Positions 10,530 to 22,466 of a stretch of DNA of 64,000 nucleotides are shown piece after piece; the first letter of the stretch is position 1; each line of letters begins with the position of its first letter. The DNA is from Vicia villosa (lineage: Eukaryota > Streptophyta > Magnoliopsida > Fabales > Fabaceae). The stretch lies in assembly GCF_029867415.1 (NCBI RefSeq), contig NW_026705220.1, positions 310,001 through 374,000 of the forward strand. The letters are read 5' to 3'. The notes under the pieces were generated by a model. The model was not told the DNA's origin. It did no database searches and saw nothing but the letters and a program-made list of their open reading frames with translations. The translations under genes and the position numbers were made by a program.

Positions 10530-11086
10530 TCGACCACTGGAGCTATAATAGATGTTAAGAAAGGGAAGCTGACTTTTGAGGTAGGAGATGAAAAGATCGA
10601 GTTCATTCTATCAAAATTTCTAATGGCACCAGTGATAGGAGATGCGTGTTATGCCATCGCGTCATCGATGAATGTGTAAATGAGCTCAACGATTCCTTAA
10701 TCAGATTACCTTCTACCCCCATTTTAGAGGATAACGGATTTAAGAGTATGGAACCTTACATTGACGAAAAACTTTTTGAATGCTTAGCACTTACCCCCGA
10801 CCCTATGCCGTGCACCAAGAAACCTACCATAGAACTTAAGGAACTACCCAAGAATCTAAGATATGAGTTTTTGGATGAGGAGATGAATCGACCTGTCATA
10901 ATAAGCGTCACTCTGAACCAAATCGAAACAAACCAACTCTTAGATACCTTGCGGAAATATCCCTCAGCTTTAGGATACAAAGTCTCTGATTTTAAAGGAA
11001 TAGGTCTGTCTGTATGCATGCATCGGATTCTGCTAGAGGAAAATTCGAAACCCTCGAGAGAGCATTAGAGAAGAATAAACCCTATC
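10530..11086 (+). pseudogene. Protease-RT linker of the Athila polyprotein
   Basis: Continuation of pol. The best open stretch (10646-11068) contains LKELPKNLRYEFLDEE and LLDTLRKYPSALGYKVSDFKGIG, the segment that precedes RT in Athila. It ends in a frame break at 11068, where family sequence would lead straight into RT. No separate function is expected. Confidence 0.7.
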
Positions 11087-12610
11087 ATGAGCGATGTAGT
11101 GAAGAAAGAGGTCCTTAAGTTATTAGAAGCTGGCATCATTTACCAGATTTCGGATAGTGAGTGGGTAAGTCCCGTCCATGTGGTACCAAAGAAAGGAGGT
11201 ATCACTGTCGTGGAAAATGAGAAAGGTGAGCGTGTAGCAAAGCGGACCGAAGGAGGATGGCGCATGTGTATAGATTACAGAAAACTGAACAAGGCGACTA
11301 GGAAAGACCATTTCCCTCTTCCATTTATAGATCAGATGCTTGAGCGTCAAGCTAGACACTCGTATTTCTGTTATCTTGATGGATACTCTGGTTTTTTCCA
11401 AATCCCTATTCACCTAGAGGATCAAGAGAAAACCACATTTACTTGCCCTTATGGAACATTCGCCTACAGAAGAATGCCCTTTGGGCTCTGTAATGCGCCC
11501 GCCACTTTCCAACGCAGTATGATGTCGATTTTCGCAGACTGTCTCAATGGAATCATGGAGGTATTTATGGACGATTTTTCGGTGTGTGGATTTGATTTTA
11601 AAAACTGCTTATCGAATTTAGAGAAAATCTTAGAAAGATGTGTGGAAGTAAACCTTGTGCTGAATTGGGAGAAGTGTCATTTCATGGTGAACGAAGGGAT
11701 AGTCTTAGGACACATCATCTCCGAGAGAGGCATAGAAGTTGACAAGGCCAAGATAGAAGTTATAGAAAACCTAAACCCACCTAAGACCGTTAGGGAAGTG
11801 AGGAGTTTTCTAGGTCATGCTGGATTCTACCGACGCTTCATCAAGGACTTTTCTGGAATAACTAAACCATTAACAAACCTATTGATGAAAGATGTCGAGT
11901 TTGAATTTGATAAAAAATGTCTTGAGGCCTTTGAAGTTTTAAAGCAAGCACTGATTTCAGCGCCTATCATACAACCCCCTAATTGGACGCAACCCTTTGA
12001 AATCATGTGTGATGCAAGCGATTTCGCTGTAGGAGCCGTATTAGGGCAGAGAAAAGATAAGAAACTGCATGTCATTTACTATGCTAGTAGAACCCTAGAC
12101 GCTGCCCAGCTTAATTATACAACCACAAAAAAGGAATTGCTAGTCGTCCTGTTTGCTATCGATAAATTCTGATCTTATTTGGTAGGAGCCAAGATAATAG
12201 TATACACTGACCAGGCTGCAATCCGATACTTGTTAAGTAAGAAAGATGCTAAGCCTAGATTGCTCAGATGGGTTCTCCTACTCCAAGAATTTGACCTTGA
12301 TATTAAAGATAAAAAGGGAATAGAGAACTTAGTTGCTGACCACCTCTCTAGGTTAGAACATCTTAAACCTGAACTAATACCCATAGATGATCACTCCACC
12401 TACGAAAGGCTAGTAGCTGGGATGAACACTGTTGAGAAGGACACCCTAGATACCCTTGGAAAAGAAACCTTTGAGGAAATCTCAACCTTGAGTAGCGCGC
12501 CATGGTATGCAGATATTGTAAATTATCTGGCCGCTGATATCATACCCCCTGACCTAAGTTACCAACAGAGGAAGAAGTTTTTCAGCGATGTTAAACACTT
12601 ATTCTGGGAG
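11087..12610 (+). pseudogene. pol: Athila-type reverse transcriptase and RNase H
   Basis: RT motifs in order: VSPVHVVPKKGG, WRMCIDYRKLNKAT, YLDGYSGFFQIPI, MPFGLCNAPATFQR and the catalytic FMDD at residues 160-163 (EVFMDDFSVCG). RNase H follows with FEIMCDASDFAVGAVLGQ, then a TGA at 12170-12172 where an Arg codon (CGA) is normal. The same frame continues (12173-12610) with [15 protein letters not shown] and the connection region [11 protein letters not shown]. At 12610 the coding sequence is cut by the 39.7-kb Ogre insertion and resumes at 52325-52330 in the same protein. It would copy genomic RNA into DNA in the particle. Confidence 0.9.
12606..12610 (+). repeat. Left target-site duplication of the Ogre insertion (GGGAG)
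   Basis: GGGAG precedes the element start TGTTAGC, and GGGAC (52325-52329) follows its end TAAACA. One base differs. Taking GGGAC as the original, the Athila reading frame passes through intact. Confidence 0.75.
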
Positions 12611-13563
12611 TGTTAGCTGAAGATTTCGTTTGGAAAAAATATTCTTCGAAGGTTTGAAATTCGAAGGAAGATGGTTACTGATGACCATCTTTTTTGGGTC
12701 AAAAATGGCTACTGATGGCCATGTTCGAGAATGATGGTTTAAGTTGGAGCGGAGACAGTTAGCACTAAAGTTAAATTCGAAAGGAATCATCTTTGGAGAC
12801 TTAGACATTTTTACGAAATATGTAAAGTACTGAAGCTTAACGTATTTTCGTGGCATTCTCGATTCTGATTACGTTGCCACGCGTCGAAAGAGGATTCAGG
12901 CGGGAGGATTTGAATTTCGAAGAAGTTTTTATAACTGCACAAAGACAGATGGCATCCCAAGGATTCTCGGGAGTAACGTGGCATCAAATTAGTGTAGGAC
13001 CGTTAGGGTCGAATTTAGTATAAATAAGGGTCTTAGTATTAGGATTCCGGGTGTTCATTTTGTACAAATCACTCACATATTGCTCAAGTATCAAGTGTTA
13101 AGAGAATGAGTTTCGCTGAGAAATGTACGTATGACACCAACACCATTTTAAATACCTTTGTATCTTTCGTTATTCAAGTATCTTTTGATATTATTGCATT
13201 TCGTTTACTTTCTGTCATTTACATTCCTGCACTCTTTATTTTCATTCTATTTAGTTTCGAAGCATTTAAGTCTCTACACTTTAAGATTCTTGCACTTTAC
13301 AGTTTTTGTCTTATATTTTATCTTTATCTTACCTTTCGCTGATGTTGTATTTACGTGTATAACAAGGTGATTGTTAATCTTTATTTCTTTGATTAAGCAT
13401 TTCTTATTTCGAGACAAGCCAACCATAGACATGATTCGAACTATCATGAGTAACAACCTTTTTGACTGTCCTAGGATCAATCTAGTCGATCCTGCGAGTA
13501 ACCAAATCGTATTTATTATAGTTTAGAAGACTAGCGGTTGTTTACCGGAAATCACCGTAAACA
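12611..13563 (+). mobile_element. 5' LTR of the Ogre/Tat element
   Basis: Starts TGTTAGCTGAAGATTTCG, ends ATCACCGTAAACA, and is followed by a primer binding site. Nearly identical to the split 3' LTR. The T-rich stretch 13106-13342 holds short ORFs that are not convincing genes. A TATA-like ATAAATAAGGG lies near 13021. Confidence 0.9.
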
Positions 13564-13565
13564 AA

Positions 13566-13584
13566 TTGGCACGCCCAGTGGGAC
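13566..13584 (+). other. Ogre/Tat primer binding site
   Basis: TTGGCACGCCCAGTGGGAC begins two bases after the LTR. It differs from the TGGCGACTCTGCTGGGG site of the element at 38920-52110, so the two Tat-type elements appear to use different tRNA primers. I do not assign this tRNA from memory. Confidence 0.65.
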
Positions 13585-13648
13585 AGTGTCAAACAGATTG
13601 TTATTAATTGATTGCTTTTGTTTTCTCTAGAAAATATCAAGACCTTGT

Positions 13649-14557
13649 ATGAACCTTAGGAACGGTAAATTAACCAACAGTGCACAACCGATTCCTAAAC
13701 GAAGGTACAACAAGAAAATGGTCAATGTGGCCAGTGCAGGGGGAGATCAGGATCCCCCACAAGGGTCAGGAACGGTGGCTGCAAGTTCTACTCATGTTTC
13801 GACTTCTGCTCCAGAAACCCAGGCTATACCGGTTTCGACGGAATCTGATCCTATAGGCAATTCCCAGGCGATACCTAAAAATACTACAGGGACGACAGGA
13901 ACGCTCCCAGTTTCGAGTTCGATTGCTATCCCTTCATTAACAGGTACAAGCGAGATACCGCATTTTGCAACTAATACCACAAATCAGATGTTTACCCCAA
14001 GACCACCACCTGCCTCAGAGATGTGGAGATCCAATTTCCAATACGGAATGCCACATTCATACATGACAGGATTAGGAGGAGCAGGGCCTACATACACTAC
14101 AACTAACCCAACAGCGTTTTCGCCTAATGTTGGTTCGATAGGTCGAAGCGGGCAGAATACGGGTTTCTCTGCCCAAGTACCCCCTTTTACCACAAGTAGT
14201 CAAGCAGCATTTCGACAGGAAATCGATGCAAGTAACCATGATATGTTAGTAAATCTTGCTAAAGAATTGGGGTCCATTTTGAATCCGTTAGCAACAAACA
14301 TTGCTAGGACTAACCACGATAATGTGGAAACTTTCCAAAAAATATCATCTCAAATGAATCGAATGGCGGATTTTTTAGGAGTTCCACAAAATAGACGAAG
14401 GAGCAACCAATCAACTTATCAGGAAGGGGAACCCATTCTAGAGCAAGTTAGAGCCACAGCACCGCCACCTAGACCAACACCAGTCGAGCAAAACCAAGTG
14501 GTAGATGTAGAAACTCGAAGGCAAACGCCTAACGTTGGCCAACAAACAGTTGCCCAG
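13649..14557 (+). CDS. gag: Ogre/Tat gag, first part (split by a solo LTR)
   Basis: Open from an ATG 65 bp after the primer site (MNLRNGKLTNSAQ). It is low in complexity, rich in Pro, Thr, Ser and Gln, with a helix-forming region near the end (LVNLAKELGSILNPLATN, FQKISSQMNRMADFLGVP). This is the poorly conserved N-terminal arm of Tat-lineage Gag. At 14557 it is interrupted after the CCCAG duplication. The second duplication at 19258-19262 restores the same reading frame into the next gag entry. The ORF reading beyond 14557 is LTR sequence and not Gag. Confidence 0.8.
14553..14557 (+). repeat. Target-site duplication CCCAG, left copy
   Basis: Matches 19258-19262 exactly and flanks the 4.7-kb solo LTR; proves that this LTR inserted into gag. 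Confidence 0.88.
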
Positions 14558-17540
14558 TGTTATACCCCAAAATTTGCCCGCATCTTTTTTCAAGAAAACT
14601 TCAATCTAAAAATTAAGAGTTTCATATAATCTTGGATTTTCACATCCTGATTTATGAATACTTGGTTTTTAGAATTTTTCTTATACGGTATTTTGGCTCG
14701 CTGGTGGATTTATTCTTACGCAAACGCCAATTACTGTTTATTACTTCACACACGCTATTTATTTGATATTTATTTACAGATAAATAGTACTGACGCAATT
14801 GGTACAGAACTAAATCTTTTGCAGGCGCAGAGTCCGGGATTCAGACTGTACTGGTAACAAGTAAATTATTATTAATTTTTTGTTTACCACTAATTTTTTG
14901 TACTATATTCCATTATTTTCAAAATATTTTCCTTTCTTTTCAAATCTCTTTTTCAAAAATCAAATCTTAACTTTATTCTACACATCTCTCTTTTTTTTTC
15001 AACACTATCATACACTTTCTTTCAAATCTTACTTCCACTCAAATTTTCCTTTTGTACGGAATCACTTCATTCCCCAACATCTCTATCCTTCTTTTCATTC
15101 TATAAATACCTCTCATTTTTTCCATAAAATCTCACATCAAATTCTAACTCATCTCTCAAATTTCTACTTCATATTCATTCTCTCTTCTTCCCCCGGCAAA
15201 AATGGTGAAGCGGATAGAAACGTGTTTTCTTATGGTCATCACTGTTGTGGTGGTAATCATGTCTTTCTTCTGTCTACATAGCCCGGAAAAATGTGGACCT
15301 GGGATGTTGACACTCCCAATCATCTACATGTTATTGTTTGTAGCATTGGTTATTAATCGTCATTCTTAAAGTTTGCCGTATCTCTTATTTTCTTAAAATG
15401 TACCGTTTACTCGTCGTACCGTTCATTATAGTATGTAATGTTTGTACTGTCAGTATTAAATGTTGTACTATTTGTCATACTGTTGCTTAATTATTCAGAT
15501 AATATTTTGTGTGTTTTCTGCTAGTTAAATATTTATTTTTCTGTGCATTAAATGATTTTCAGGGATATTATCGGTAATTTTGCTCGCATACAGTATATAT
15601 TATTTATTTATTATGTTTGTGTTTTTCTAACAAGTCATGTAAATAAATTTTCACCATTAACATAATCAAAAACAATAAAAAAAACAAAAACAAAGATATC
15701 AACTTTGACTGTTGAATTTTTTCACTCTAACTGCTACATTAATACCTGAACAGTCAGTCGACAATCAAACCGCTGACAGTGCAATTCTCCGTGTTTTGTA
15801 CCATCAATCAAATCAATCTTTTGCAATTCAAAACTCCAAGATTTTTGTTCTAGAAGTCTTCTGAATATCACATGATTAGCAGAGACTCAGCACTGCACAA
15901 AAATCAGGTACGCTCAACTGTCTCCTACACAAACAGTCCCTAATTAGGGTTTATTGTTTTTTCAGGAGAAACAAGTTTTTGAGACTTCAAATGGATTTCA
16001 TGGACCTCCATATATCTCAAAGTACCATCATACAAATTTTCAAACTTCAATTCGCTCAGACGCACCGTCAGCAGCTCAAACAGTCAACAGACAACCCGTT
16101 TGACCAAAAAAGTCAACAGACAGTCAAAAATGAAATTTTTTGTCAACATCCATATTTTGTCAAAGGATTCATCATTTGATCATTGGATGATCATAATTCA
16201 TCAAGGAAAGATCAAAAATCAACAAAACCCTAAGATTCAAAATTAGGGTTTTCTCCTAAAAAGTCAACTGAACTTTGACTGGTCATAACTCTCTCATCCT
16301 TCATCCAAAAAATTCAAACCAAAGCTCATTGTGAAGGAAATTCAATTATCTTTCAAATGAAATTGGTCCCATGATCATTTGATTCACCATTTGAAAAAGA
16401 TGAATCAAGACATTACAGGTCATTTTCAAAGTCAACAAAAAGTCACTTTTTTCAAAAGGACACACAAGGAGCATGGAAAATCATTTTGACATGAGACCAA
16501 AGACATTGGTTAGAGGACTCTTTGAGGTTTCCAAAAAGTGCAAGAACTCCTTCACATGACAAAAATTGAGGGATTTACACCTTGTTGAAGTTGGCTAAAT
16601 TTTGGGAAAATGCATGAAATCAACATTGATCAAAAATGTGTTTTTTTCCAAATGGGGCCTAATTTCCATGATTCAAACATATTTCCCATGATGTAAAGGG
16701 CCTCCCACGACCAAGACAAAGCCCACATCATTTTTGTTCCATTTTTGGTTTAATTTTATCATATTTAAGATTAAATTGAAAAAGAAAATGGGAGGATAAT
16801 GCTTGGCTTAGTTTCTAAGCATGACTCATCAAGGAATCAATCAAAACTCTGCCCCAAGCCAAGTACAGCAGAAGGAGAGTGGAAAGTCAAGCCATGGTAG
16901 CTTAAATGCAAAGCTACATGTGTTGAAAAAGTCAAGAATTCAACAAAAGCACTTAATGCTTTTTAGCTTAGTTCTTAAGCACTTCAATGCTTATATAAGA
17001 GCTAGCATACTTCAGTAATGAGGAGAGACAAATTCAGAACCAATACTATGCATATGCCACTTTTGTAATCACTTGAAATTTTGAAGAAAATTTAGAATTC
17101 GAATTTTAAATTATAGCTCGTTTCAATACAAACTAAATACTCAAACACATTCCCTAACCCTCACTAAACATAATCAGATCAATTTCAAGTCTTGAAACTC
17201 ACTGAATCGAGCTACACAGGTCACGATTTGTTCAAATATAAATCAACTCGTATTTGATCATACACGCATACTTAGCAAGATGTAGACATATATTTGAGTT
17301 TAGCTTGATGTGTTGATCATTTCTGGAAGTTTAATTGAGTTTTGAATGCTTGTATACGAGGTTACCATTTTTAGGGTTCTTAGATCCTATTTAGGGATTT
17401 TCGTTACAAGCAAAATTAGAAGAAACTAAGGCCATATTCGAATTCAGGGGAGAAAACCCAGTCAAAAGAGCATATCGCGAAAAATTTATGTTTTGATTTA
17501 CCCCTGTTCGCTATTTTTGCAGATTTAGGGTTCATCAATT

Positions 17541-17566
17541 ACAGCGCTTTTGCATAAAAGCGCTGT
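17541..17566. repeat. Perfect 11-bp inverted repeat with 4-bp loop
   Basis: ACAGCGCTTTT and AAAAGCGCTGT flank GCAT. A short potential hairpin in the solo LTR; function unknown. Confidence 0.85.
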
Positions 17567-19036
17567 TAAAGGTGGTGTCTAGAGGTTGAAGACGAAGACG
17601 TGTCCTCACCCCATTGGCTTACGCGCGCGCGTTTTTTAAATTCAATTTTTCTAATCCGGTGTGTTGCAGGTGTCTTACGTGTCATACGCCTTCAGGCTTC
17701 CCACCATCAGATCCATCCATCTGTCAATCCAACGCATCAAAACACGCATCCTTATCATGGACTTTATTTAAATACCACACATGATCATATCTTTTTATAT
17801 TTTCTATTTTATTTTAATTTCTTTGCAAAATTAATTAAAAATAGTTCTAAAAATCAAAAAAATACACAAAAAATATTTTTAGGCTTCTAAAATAATATTT
17901 TATTTTCTGATATAAAAATATTTTATTTTTCTTCATAATTTAAATATTTTGCATAATTAATTAGTTTATATTTATATATTTACTTTTTAATTATTTCAAC
18001 CAATCAAAAAATCATAAAAAAATTTGTTCTTTATATAAAATATAGTTTATATATTATAGGCTAATTTTGTATATATTTAGAATAATTTTCTATTTAAGTT
18101 TTAATTACTTGTGTAATTATTTGTATAATTATATGATTGTTTGACTTAATAATTTTCAAAACAATTTCAAAAAATTCCAAAAAAATTAGTTTTGTTTTAA
18201 AATTAATTGACAAGCATTTTGAACATATTTTAAACTTTTTTTTTTAGGTTTAAATTTTATTTCCATCTTTTTCTCATTTTAATTAAATTAATCATGCATT
18301 AATTATAATTAAAATCAATCATAAAAAATCCAAAAACACTTCTTTTATTTTCTTGCAACTTAAATTCCTAGATAAATGTATAGGTTGTCAAACTCATGTA
18401 AATAGCGTAGTTTACATTTCCTGCACAATCGATGTAATAGCGTAGATTTACTTTCCGCATTTTACATTTCCGCATTTAAATTCCAGCACATATAAAACTG
18501 CGTGTATGCCAAAGTTAAAAATTGAATCGTTAGATCACTAACTTCAAAGATAAAATATCTGAATCAAAACACAATCGCACTTGCACCTCTTAGGGTAATC
18601 CCTCTTTCACTCTTTTTCAAAATCAAAACCAAACTCTACTATTTTAAATGCAAAATCGAACTTTCGTTTACATCCGGTAAAAGGATAGTTTTTTAAAGGA
18701 AATAGGATAAAGACCTTATAACTTAGGGTAGACCTCCTAATTTGCTTGCTCAGATCAAAACAAACAAATCTCTCATACACCATTGTTTTTCAAAATAAAA
18801 CTTTCAAAAAAGACAATACTTTGTATATATCCAAACAAGGATCATTACGAAGTTAACGTTCTTTTTTCAAAAACATCTTTCGAAAGATAAAAACACTTTG
18901 TATACATCCGCACAAGGATCATTACAAAGTCAATTTACAAAGGTATTTGAAACCACATACAAGCATTTCAAGGCAATAGAAAAGTGATTGAAAACAAGTG
19001 AGCTAAGCAAATTAAAGAGCCCATGGATAACCATGG

Positions 19037-19068
19037 ATACAAAGGGTGCTAACACCTTCCCTTTGTAT
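19037..19068 (+). promoter_or_regulatory. Conserved LTR hairpin (solo LTR, 14558-19257)
   Basis: Stem ATACAAAGGG / CCCTTTGTAT (10 bp, perfect) closes a loop that itself contains GTG...CAC. It lies about 190 bp before the LTR end. The same element occurs at 39056-39088 and 49002-49034, and in covaried form at 30103-30135. Near the 3' end of an LTR it would probably be in the 5' leader of genomic RNA. Confidence 0.7.
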
Positions 19069-19257
19069 AATCTACCCCCTTACCCAGAATTTCTTAAAGG
19101 TATTTTTTCTGTTTCTTTTATAAACCTTTCCTTAATTGGATAAAATAAAAGGTCGGTGGCGACTCTCTGATTTTCAAAAACACAAAAGCAGAAACAAAAA
19201 AGAGTCAGTTCGCGTATCTCTCCGCGAGAGGTATGGTAAAAAACCGAGTGCACGACA

Positions 19258-19262
19258 CCCAG
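19258..19262 (+). repeat. Target-site duplication CCCAG, right copy
   Basis: Partner of 14553-14557; the gag frame continues directly from it. Confidence 0.88.
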
Positions 19263-22200
19263 CAACAGCCTAATCTGGTGATGGTAAGAAGAAACGAACA
19301 TCCTGACGAAGTGGTCCATAGGGTTAGGAGAGACAATTTGGCAACAGAGAACAATCTCACTGCCATGATAAAGAGAATAATGGCTAACAATGGCCTTAAT
19401 ACCGGGCTTCGACGCCCAAATTATACATCCCCAATAGCAGAATATATTATGCAAACGGAATTGCCAAGGGGTACCAAAGTACCAAAATTTACTAAATTTT
19501 CAGGGGACACCAAGGAGTCTACCGTGGAGCACATAGCCAGATATCTGACGGAAGCAGGGGATCTAGCAGGGAACGAAGACTTAAGGATTAAATACTTCCC
19601 TAGTTCGCTAACAAAGAATGCTTTTGTTTGGTTCACTACGTTGCCCCCAAATTCCATAGATGCATGGGCACACTTGGAGAGATTATTCCATGAACAATTT
19701 TACATGGGTCAAACCAAGATAAGCTTGAAGGAATTGGCTAGCATCAAGAGGAAGTTCACGGAATCTATAGACGATTACTTAAACAGGTTCCGTTTGTTGA
19801 AATCAAGATGCTTCACGACTGTCCCAGAACATGAATTAGTTGAAATGGCTGCAGGTGGCCTAGATTATTCAATTCGAAAGAAACTGGATACTCAATACCT
19901 GAGGGATATGGCCCAATTGGCAGACAGGGTTCGACAAGTCGAACGGTTAAAAGCAGAAAAAGCCAGAGCAAGTAAGAGTTATAAGAAGGAGAGAGTAGCA
20001 TACGTCGAAGCAGACGACGGTGATGGCGAACCTTTTGAAGATTCATACGACATGGAAGAGGTCGAAATAGATCTTGCTGAGTTAAAAGAGGCGCCACCCT
20101 ATTCTTGCAAATTGCTTACCCCTTCTAATGAAAAGAATCCAGTAGAGAATGATAAAAGCGATAGATTTCCTAAGAAGACTTATACATTTGATGTCACTAA
20201 ATGTGACGAAATATTTGATTTATTAGTAAAAGATGGCCAGATGATAGTACCTCCCAATTCAAAAATTCCTCCGTTAGAACAACGGAAGAAGCGAGGTTTT
20301 TGCAAATATCACGGTTTTTTAGGCCATAAAACTTCACAATGTTTTCTTTTCAGGGATCTAATTCAGAATGCTATCAAGGATGGACGTCTGAAATTCGCTG
20401 ACAAAGCCAAGAATCTTATGAAGGTTGACGCAGACCCTTTGAATGTGGCTGACACTAACTTGTGTGAACCACTTGACGTCAACATGGTGGAAGTATCTGA
20501 AATTGATGTTGCCGAGTCGGAGATAATTTCAGGTGGAAAGCAGGCTACTGAAAGCCTAAATGCCAATTCAACCTTCAATACTGATGTTGAAGGATCCTTT
20601 GATGCTGAAATGACTGAAGATCTGAAAGGAAAAACAAGTGAGGCCACTGAAGACCTCACAGTGAAGCTTCAGCAGATACGAATTTCCGAGGCTCCTCCGG
20701 CAGGTGTTAACATGGTCAATGTTAGACGGCCTTTATCTGAAATAGAAGAACTAGAAAAATGGCTGAGAAGGGAGAAAGGAAACATTGAAATCCCACCAAG
20801 GGGAAACAGTCTGAAGGATTATCTTTGGGATTGTCATGTGAAAAATGGTGGAAAAAGGCTGATGTGCCCAAGATGTTCAGTTATGTTAAATCGAAGGGTT
20901 CAAGCCAATTTCGAGAGGGCCCTGCGAGAAAGAATGGAGCAGCCTTGGAGAGGAGGAAACTTGTTGCTGAAAGTATACCCAAGGTCTGAAGAAAGCTTGG
21001 TTGGTTTCTTAGTCAGATGTCACAACGACAACTCTGAAGTTGCACTGTGCCCTAGATGTGGTGCAGTCTATGACAAACTACTAGCAAGATCATTCGAAAG
21101 GGTGTATCTCTACATGGGTCGGGAGACTCAGGGACTTCGTCCTAATTTGTTTACGTTCGACAATTGGACCCCTGCGAAGAGGCCTGACAGCCCACACCCT
21201 AGAGCTCGAAGGGTCACATTCAGAGTCCCTGCAGACATACCCAGGGATAGATGGATGCAAGCTGGTACCAGAACCAACAAATGGCGAAGTTGGGACCAAG
21301 GAGGAAGAACTGCAATGGCATATAGGAAGCAATTCCAGACTTCCAATCGAGAGATGTACAGATTGGAGAACTGCAGAGGCAAAAATCCTATGTCCAGATC
21401 CCAATGGAGGAGGCACCAGAGGATGAAGAAGGCCCAAAGGGAATATAAACCAAGGGAGACTGGAGAATCAAGTAGCAATCAGATCCTAATGCAGGGGGCA
21501 AGGACAAGTAAACCTCTAGTTGAGCGTAAGTTGTTTGATTCTGAAAATGAAAAAGAAGAAGAGAAAATGCATTCCAGCCCTTGGAAGGAAGATGATAGGA
21601 TGACAAATGATTTCGACTCAGACGGAGTGTCGTCTATAAATCTCAATTGCAATGTTGTGTCAGTACTCCCTCATGAGTTTAACCAAGAGACTGAAGTTGA
21701 AGATTGTGAGGAAGCTGATGAGGAAGAGATGGCAAGACACAGACCTGTGTGTTATTATGTGCTGAACAATGGGGCAGTCGAAGAGCAGAACGCTTTCTTC
21801 GAAAGGCCTGATGAAGGTATGAGGAATCATTTGAAACCACTCTACATAAGAGCCAAGATTGAAAATGTTGGCATTAACAAAGTGTTAGTAGATGGGGGAG
21901 CAGCAGTGAACCTAATGCCCCAATATATGCTGAAGAGAATTGGTATGTTCGATACTGATATAAGACCACATAACATGGTTCTGTCCAACTATGAAGGCAA
22001 GACAGGGCAAACTTTAGGAGTAATTCAAGTGAATTTAACTGTGGGTTCCGTCACCAGGCCAACGATGTTCATGGTGATACCAGCAAAAGCTAATTACAAT
22101 CTTTTGCTTGGAAGAGAGTGGATCCATGGAGTGGCGGCTGTGCCTTCGACGATGCATCAAAGACTAACCATTTGGAGAGAAGATGGCATAGTAGAGAACA

Positions 22201-22466
22201 TCGAAGGAGATCAAAGTTACTACATGGCTGAAGTCAATCAGGTCAATAAAACTAGTTTCGACAGGAATCTGGCGAACATAGGACCTTGTCATGCTGCTGA
22301 GGATATATACACTCCAAACAGAAATGCTTTATACTATTTGTCTTTACATCCTAATGGATTCCAATGGAATAGAGAGATAATGGACGGTCCAGAAGATATC
22401 TCTCCAGCGGAGCATTCACCACCAATACGGCCAACAGGCTGGGATGATGACGTTAACGATGTCTGA
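19263..22466 (+). CDS. gag-pro: Ogre/Tat gag (main part) and protease
   Basis: Continuous frame after the solo LTR; the reading before 19263 belongs to the LTR. Residue numbers here count from 19233. The capsid region is seen as KVPKFTKFSGDTKESTVEHI, YFPSSLTKNAFVWFTTLP and KISLKELASIKRKFTESIDDYLNRF. A CCHC-like knuckle CKYHGFLGHKTSQC is at 357-370. Two further related Cys modules, CHVKNGGKRLMCPRC and CHNDNSEVALCPRC, each followed by a basic helix, look like an internal duplication of a zinc-binding unit. The protease has VDGGAAVNLMP with the catalytic Asp near 887 and closes with LLLGREW. The frame ends at 22466, overlapping pol by 23 bp in the +1 frame. In Ogre elements an intron or frameshift is reported at this junction. 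Confidence 0.88.
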   Translation, partial: QQPNLVMVRRNEHPDEVVHRVRRDNLATENNLTAMIKRIMANNGLNTGLRRPNYTSPIAEYIMQTELPRGTKVPKFTKFSGDTKESTVEHIARYLTEAGDLAGNEDLRIKYFPSSLTKNAFVWFTTLPPNSIDAWAHLERLFHEQFYMGQTKISLKELASIKRKFTESIDDYLNRFRLLKSRCFTTVPEHELVEMAAGGLDYSIRKKLDTQYLRDMAQLADRVRQVERLKAEKARASKSYKKERVAYVEADDGDGEPFEDSYDMEEVEIDLAELKEAPPYSCKLLTPSNEKNPVENDKSDRFPKKTYTFDVTKCDEIFDLLVKDGQMIVPPNSKIPPLEQRKKRGFCKYHGFLGHKTSQCFLFRDLIQNAIKDGRLKFADKAKNLMKVDADPLNVADTNLCEPLDVNMVEVSEIDVAESEIISGGKQATESLNANSTFNTDVEGSFDAEMTEDLKGKTSEATEDLTVKLQQIRISEAPPAGVNMVNVRRPLSEIEELEKWLRREKGNIEIPPRGNSLKDYLWDCHVKNGGKRLMCPRCSVMLNRRVQANFERALRERMEQPWRGGNLLLKVYPRSEESLVGFLVRCHNDNSEVALCPRCGAVYDKLLARSFERVYLYMGRETQGLRPNLFTFDNWTPAKRPDSPHPRARRVTFRVPADIPRDRWMQAGTRTNKWRSWDQGGRTAMAYRKQFQTSNREMYRLENCRGKNPMSRSQWRRHQRMKKAQREYKPRETGESSSNQILMQGARTSKPLVERKLFDSENEKEEEKMHSSPWKEDDRMTNDFDSDGVSSINLNCNVVSVLPHEFNQETEVEDCEEADEEEMARHRPVCYYVLNNGAVEEQNAFFERPDEGMRNHLKPLYIRAKIENVGINKVLVDGGAAVNLMPQYMLKRIGMFDTDIRPHNMVLSNYEGKTGQTLGVIQVNLTVGSVTRPTMFMVIPAKANYNLLLGREWIHGVAAVPSTMHQRLTIWREDGIVENIEGDQSYYMAEVNQVNKTSFDRNLANIGPCHAAEDIYTPNRNALYYLSLHPNGFQWNREIMDGPEDISPAEHSPPIRPTGWDDDVNDV

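Larger units (their letters stand above)
14558..19257 (+). mobile_element. Solo LTR of an Ogre-type element (4.7 kb)
   Basis: Begins TGTTATACCCCAAAATTTG, ends GTGCACGACA, and has an exact 5-bp target duplication with no internal region, so it is a product of LTR-LTR recombination. The terminal 230 bp is homologous to the ends of the LTRs at 38920-42113 and 24180-30390: a CCATGGATAACCATGG block, a hairpin at 19037-19068, then GTCGGTGGCGACTCT. No coding sequence was found. 17800-18350 is very AT-rich. There is an inverted repeat at 17541-17566. Short ORFs here are chance. Confidence 0.85.

Noticed and set aside
14880..15281. 133-codon hydrophobic/Phe-rich ORF
   Set aside because: T-rich LTR sequence with low complexity, no domain, inside a solo LTR.
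19150..19170. Primer binding site TGGCGACTCT inside the 4.7-kb block, implying a full element
   Set aside because: It lies before the LTR end, the same motif is inside the LTR of the element at 38920-52110, and the CCCAG duplication marks the true end at 19257.
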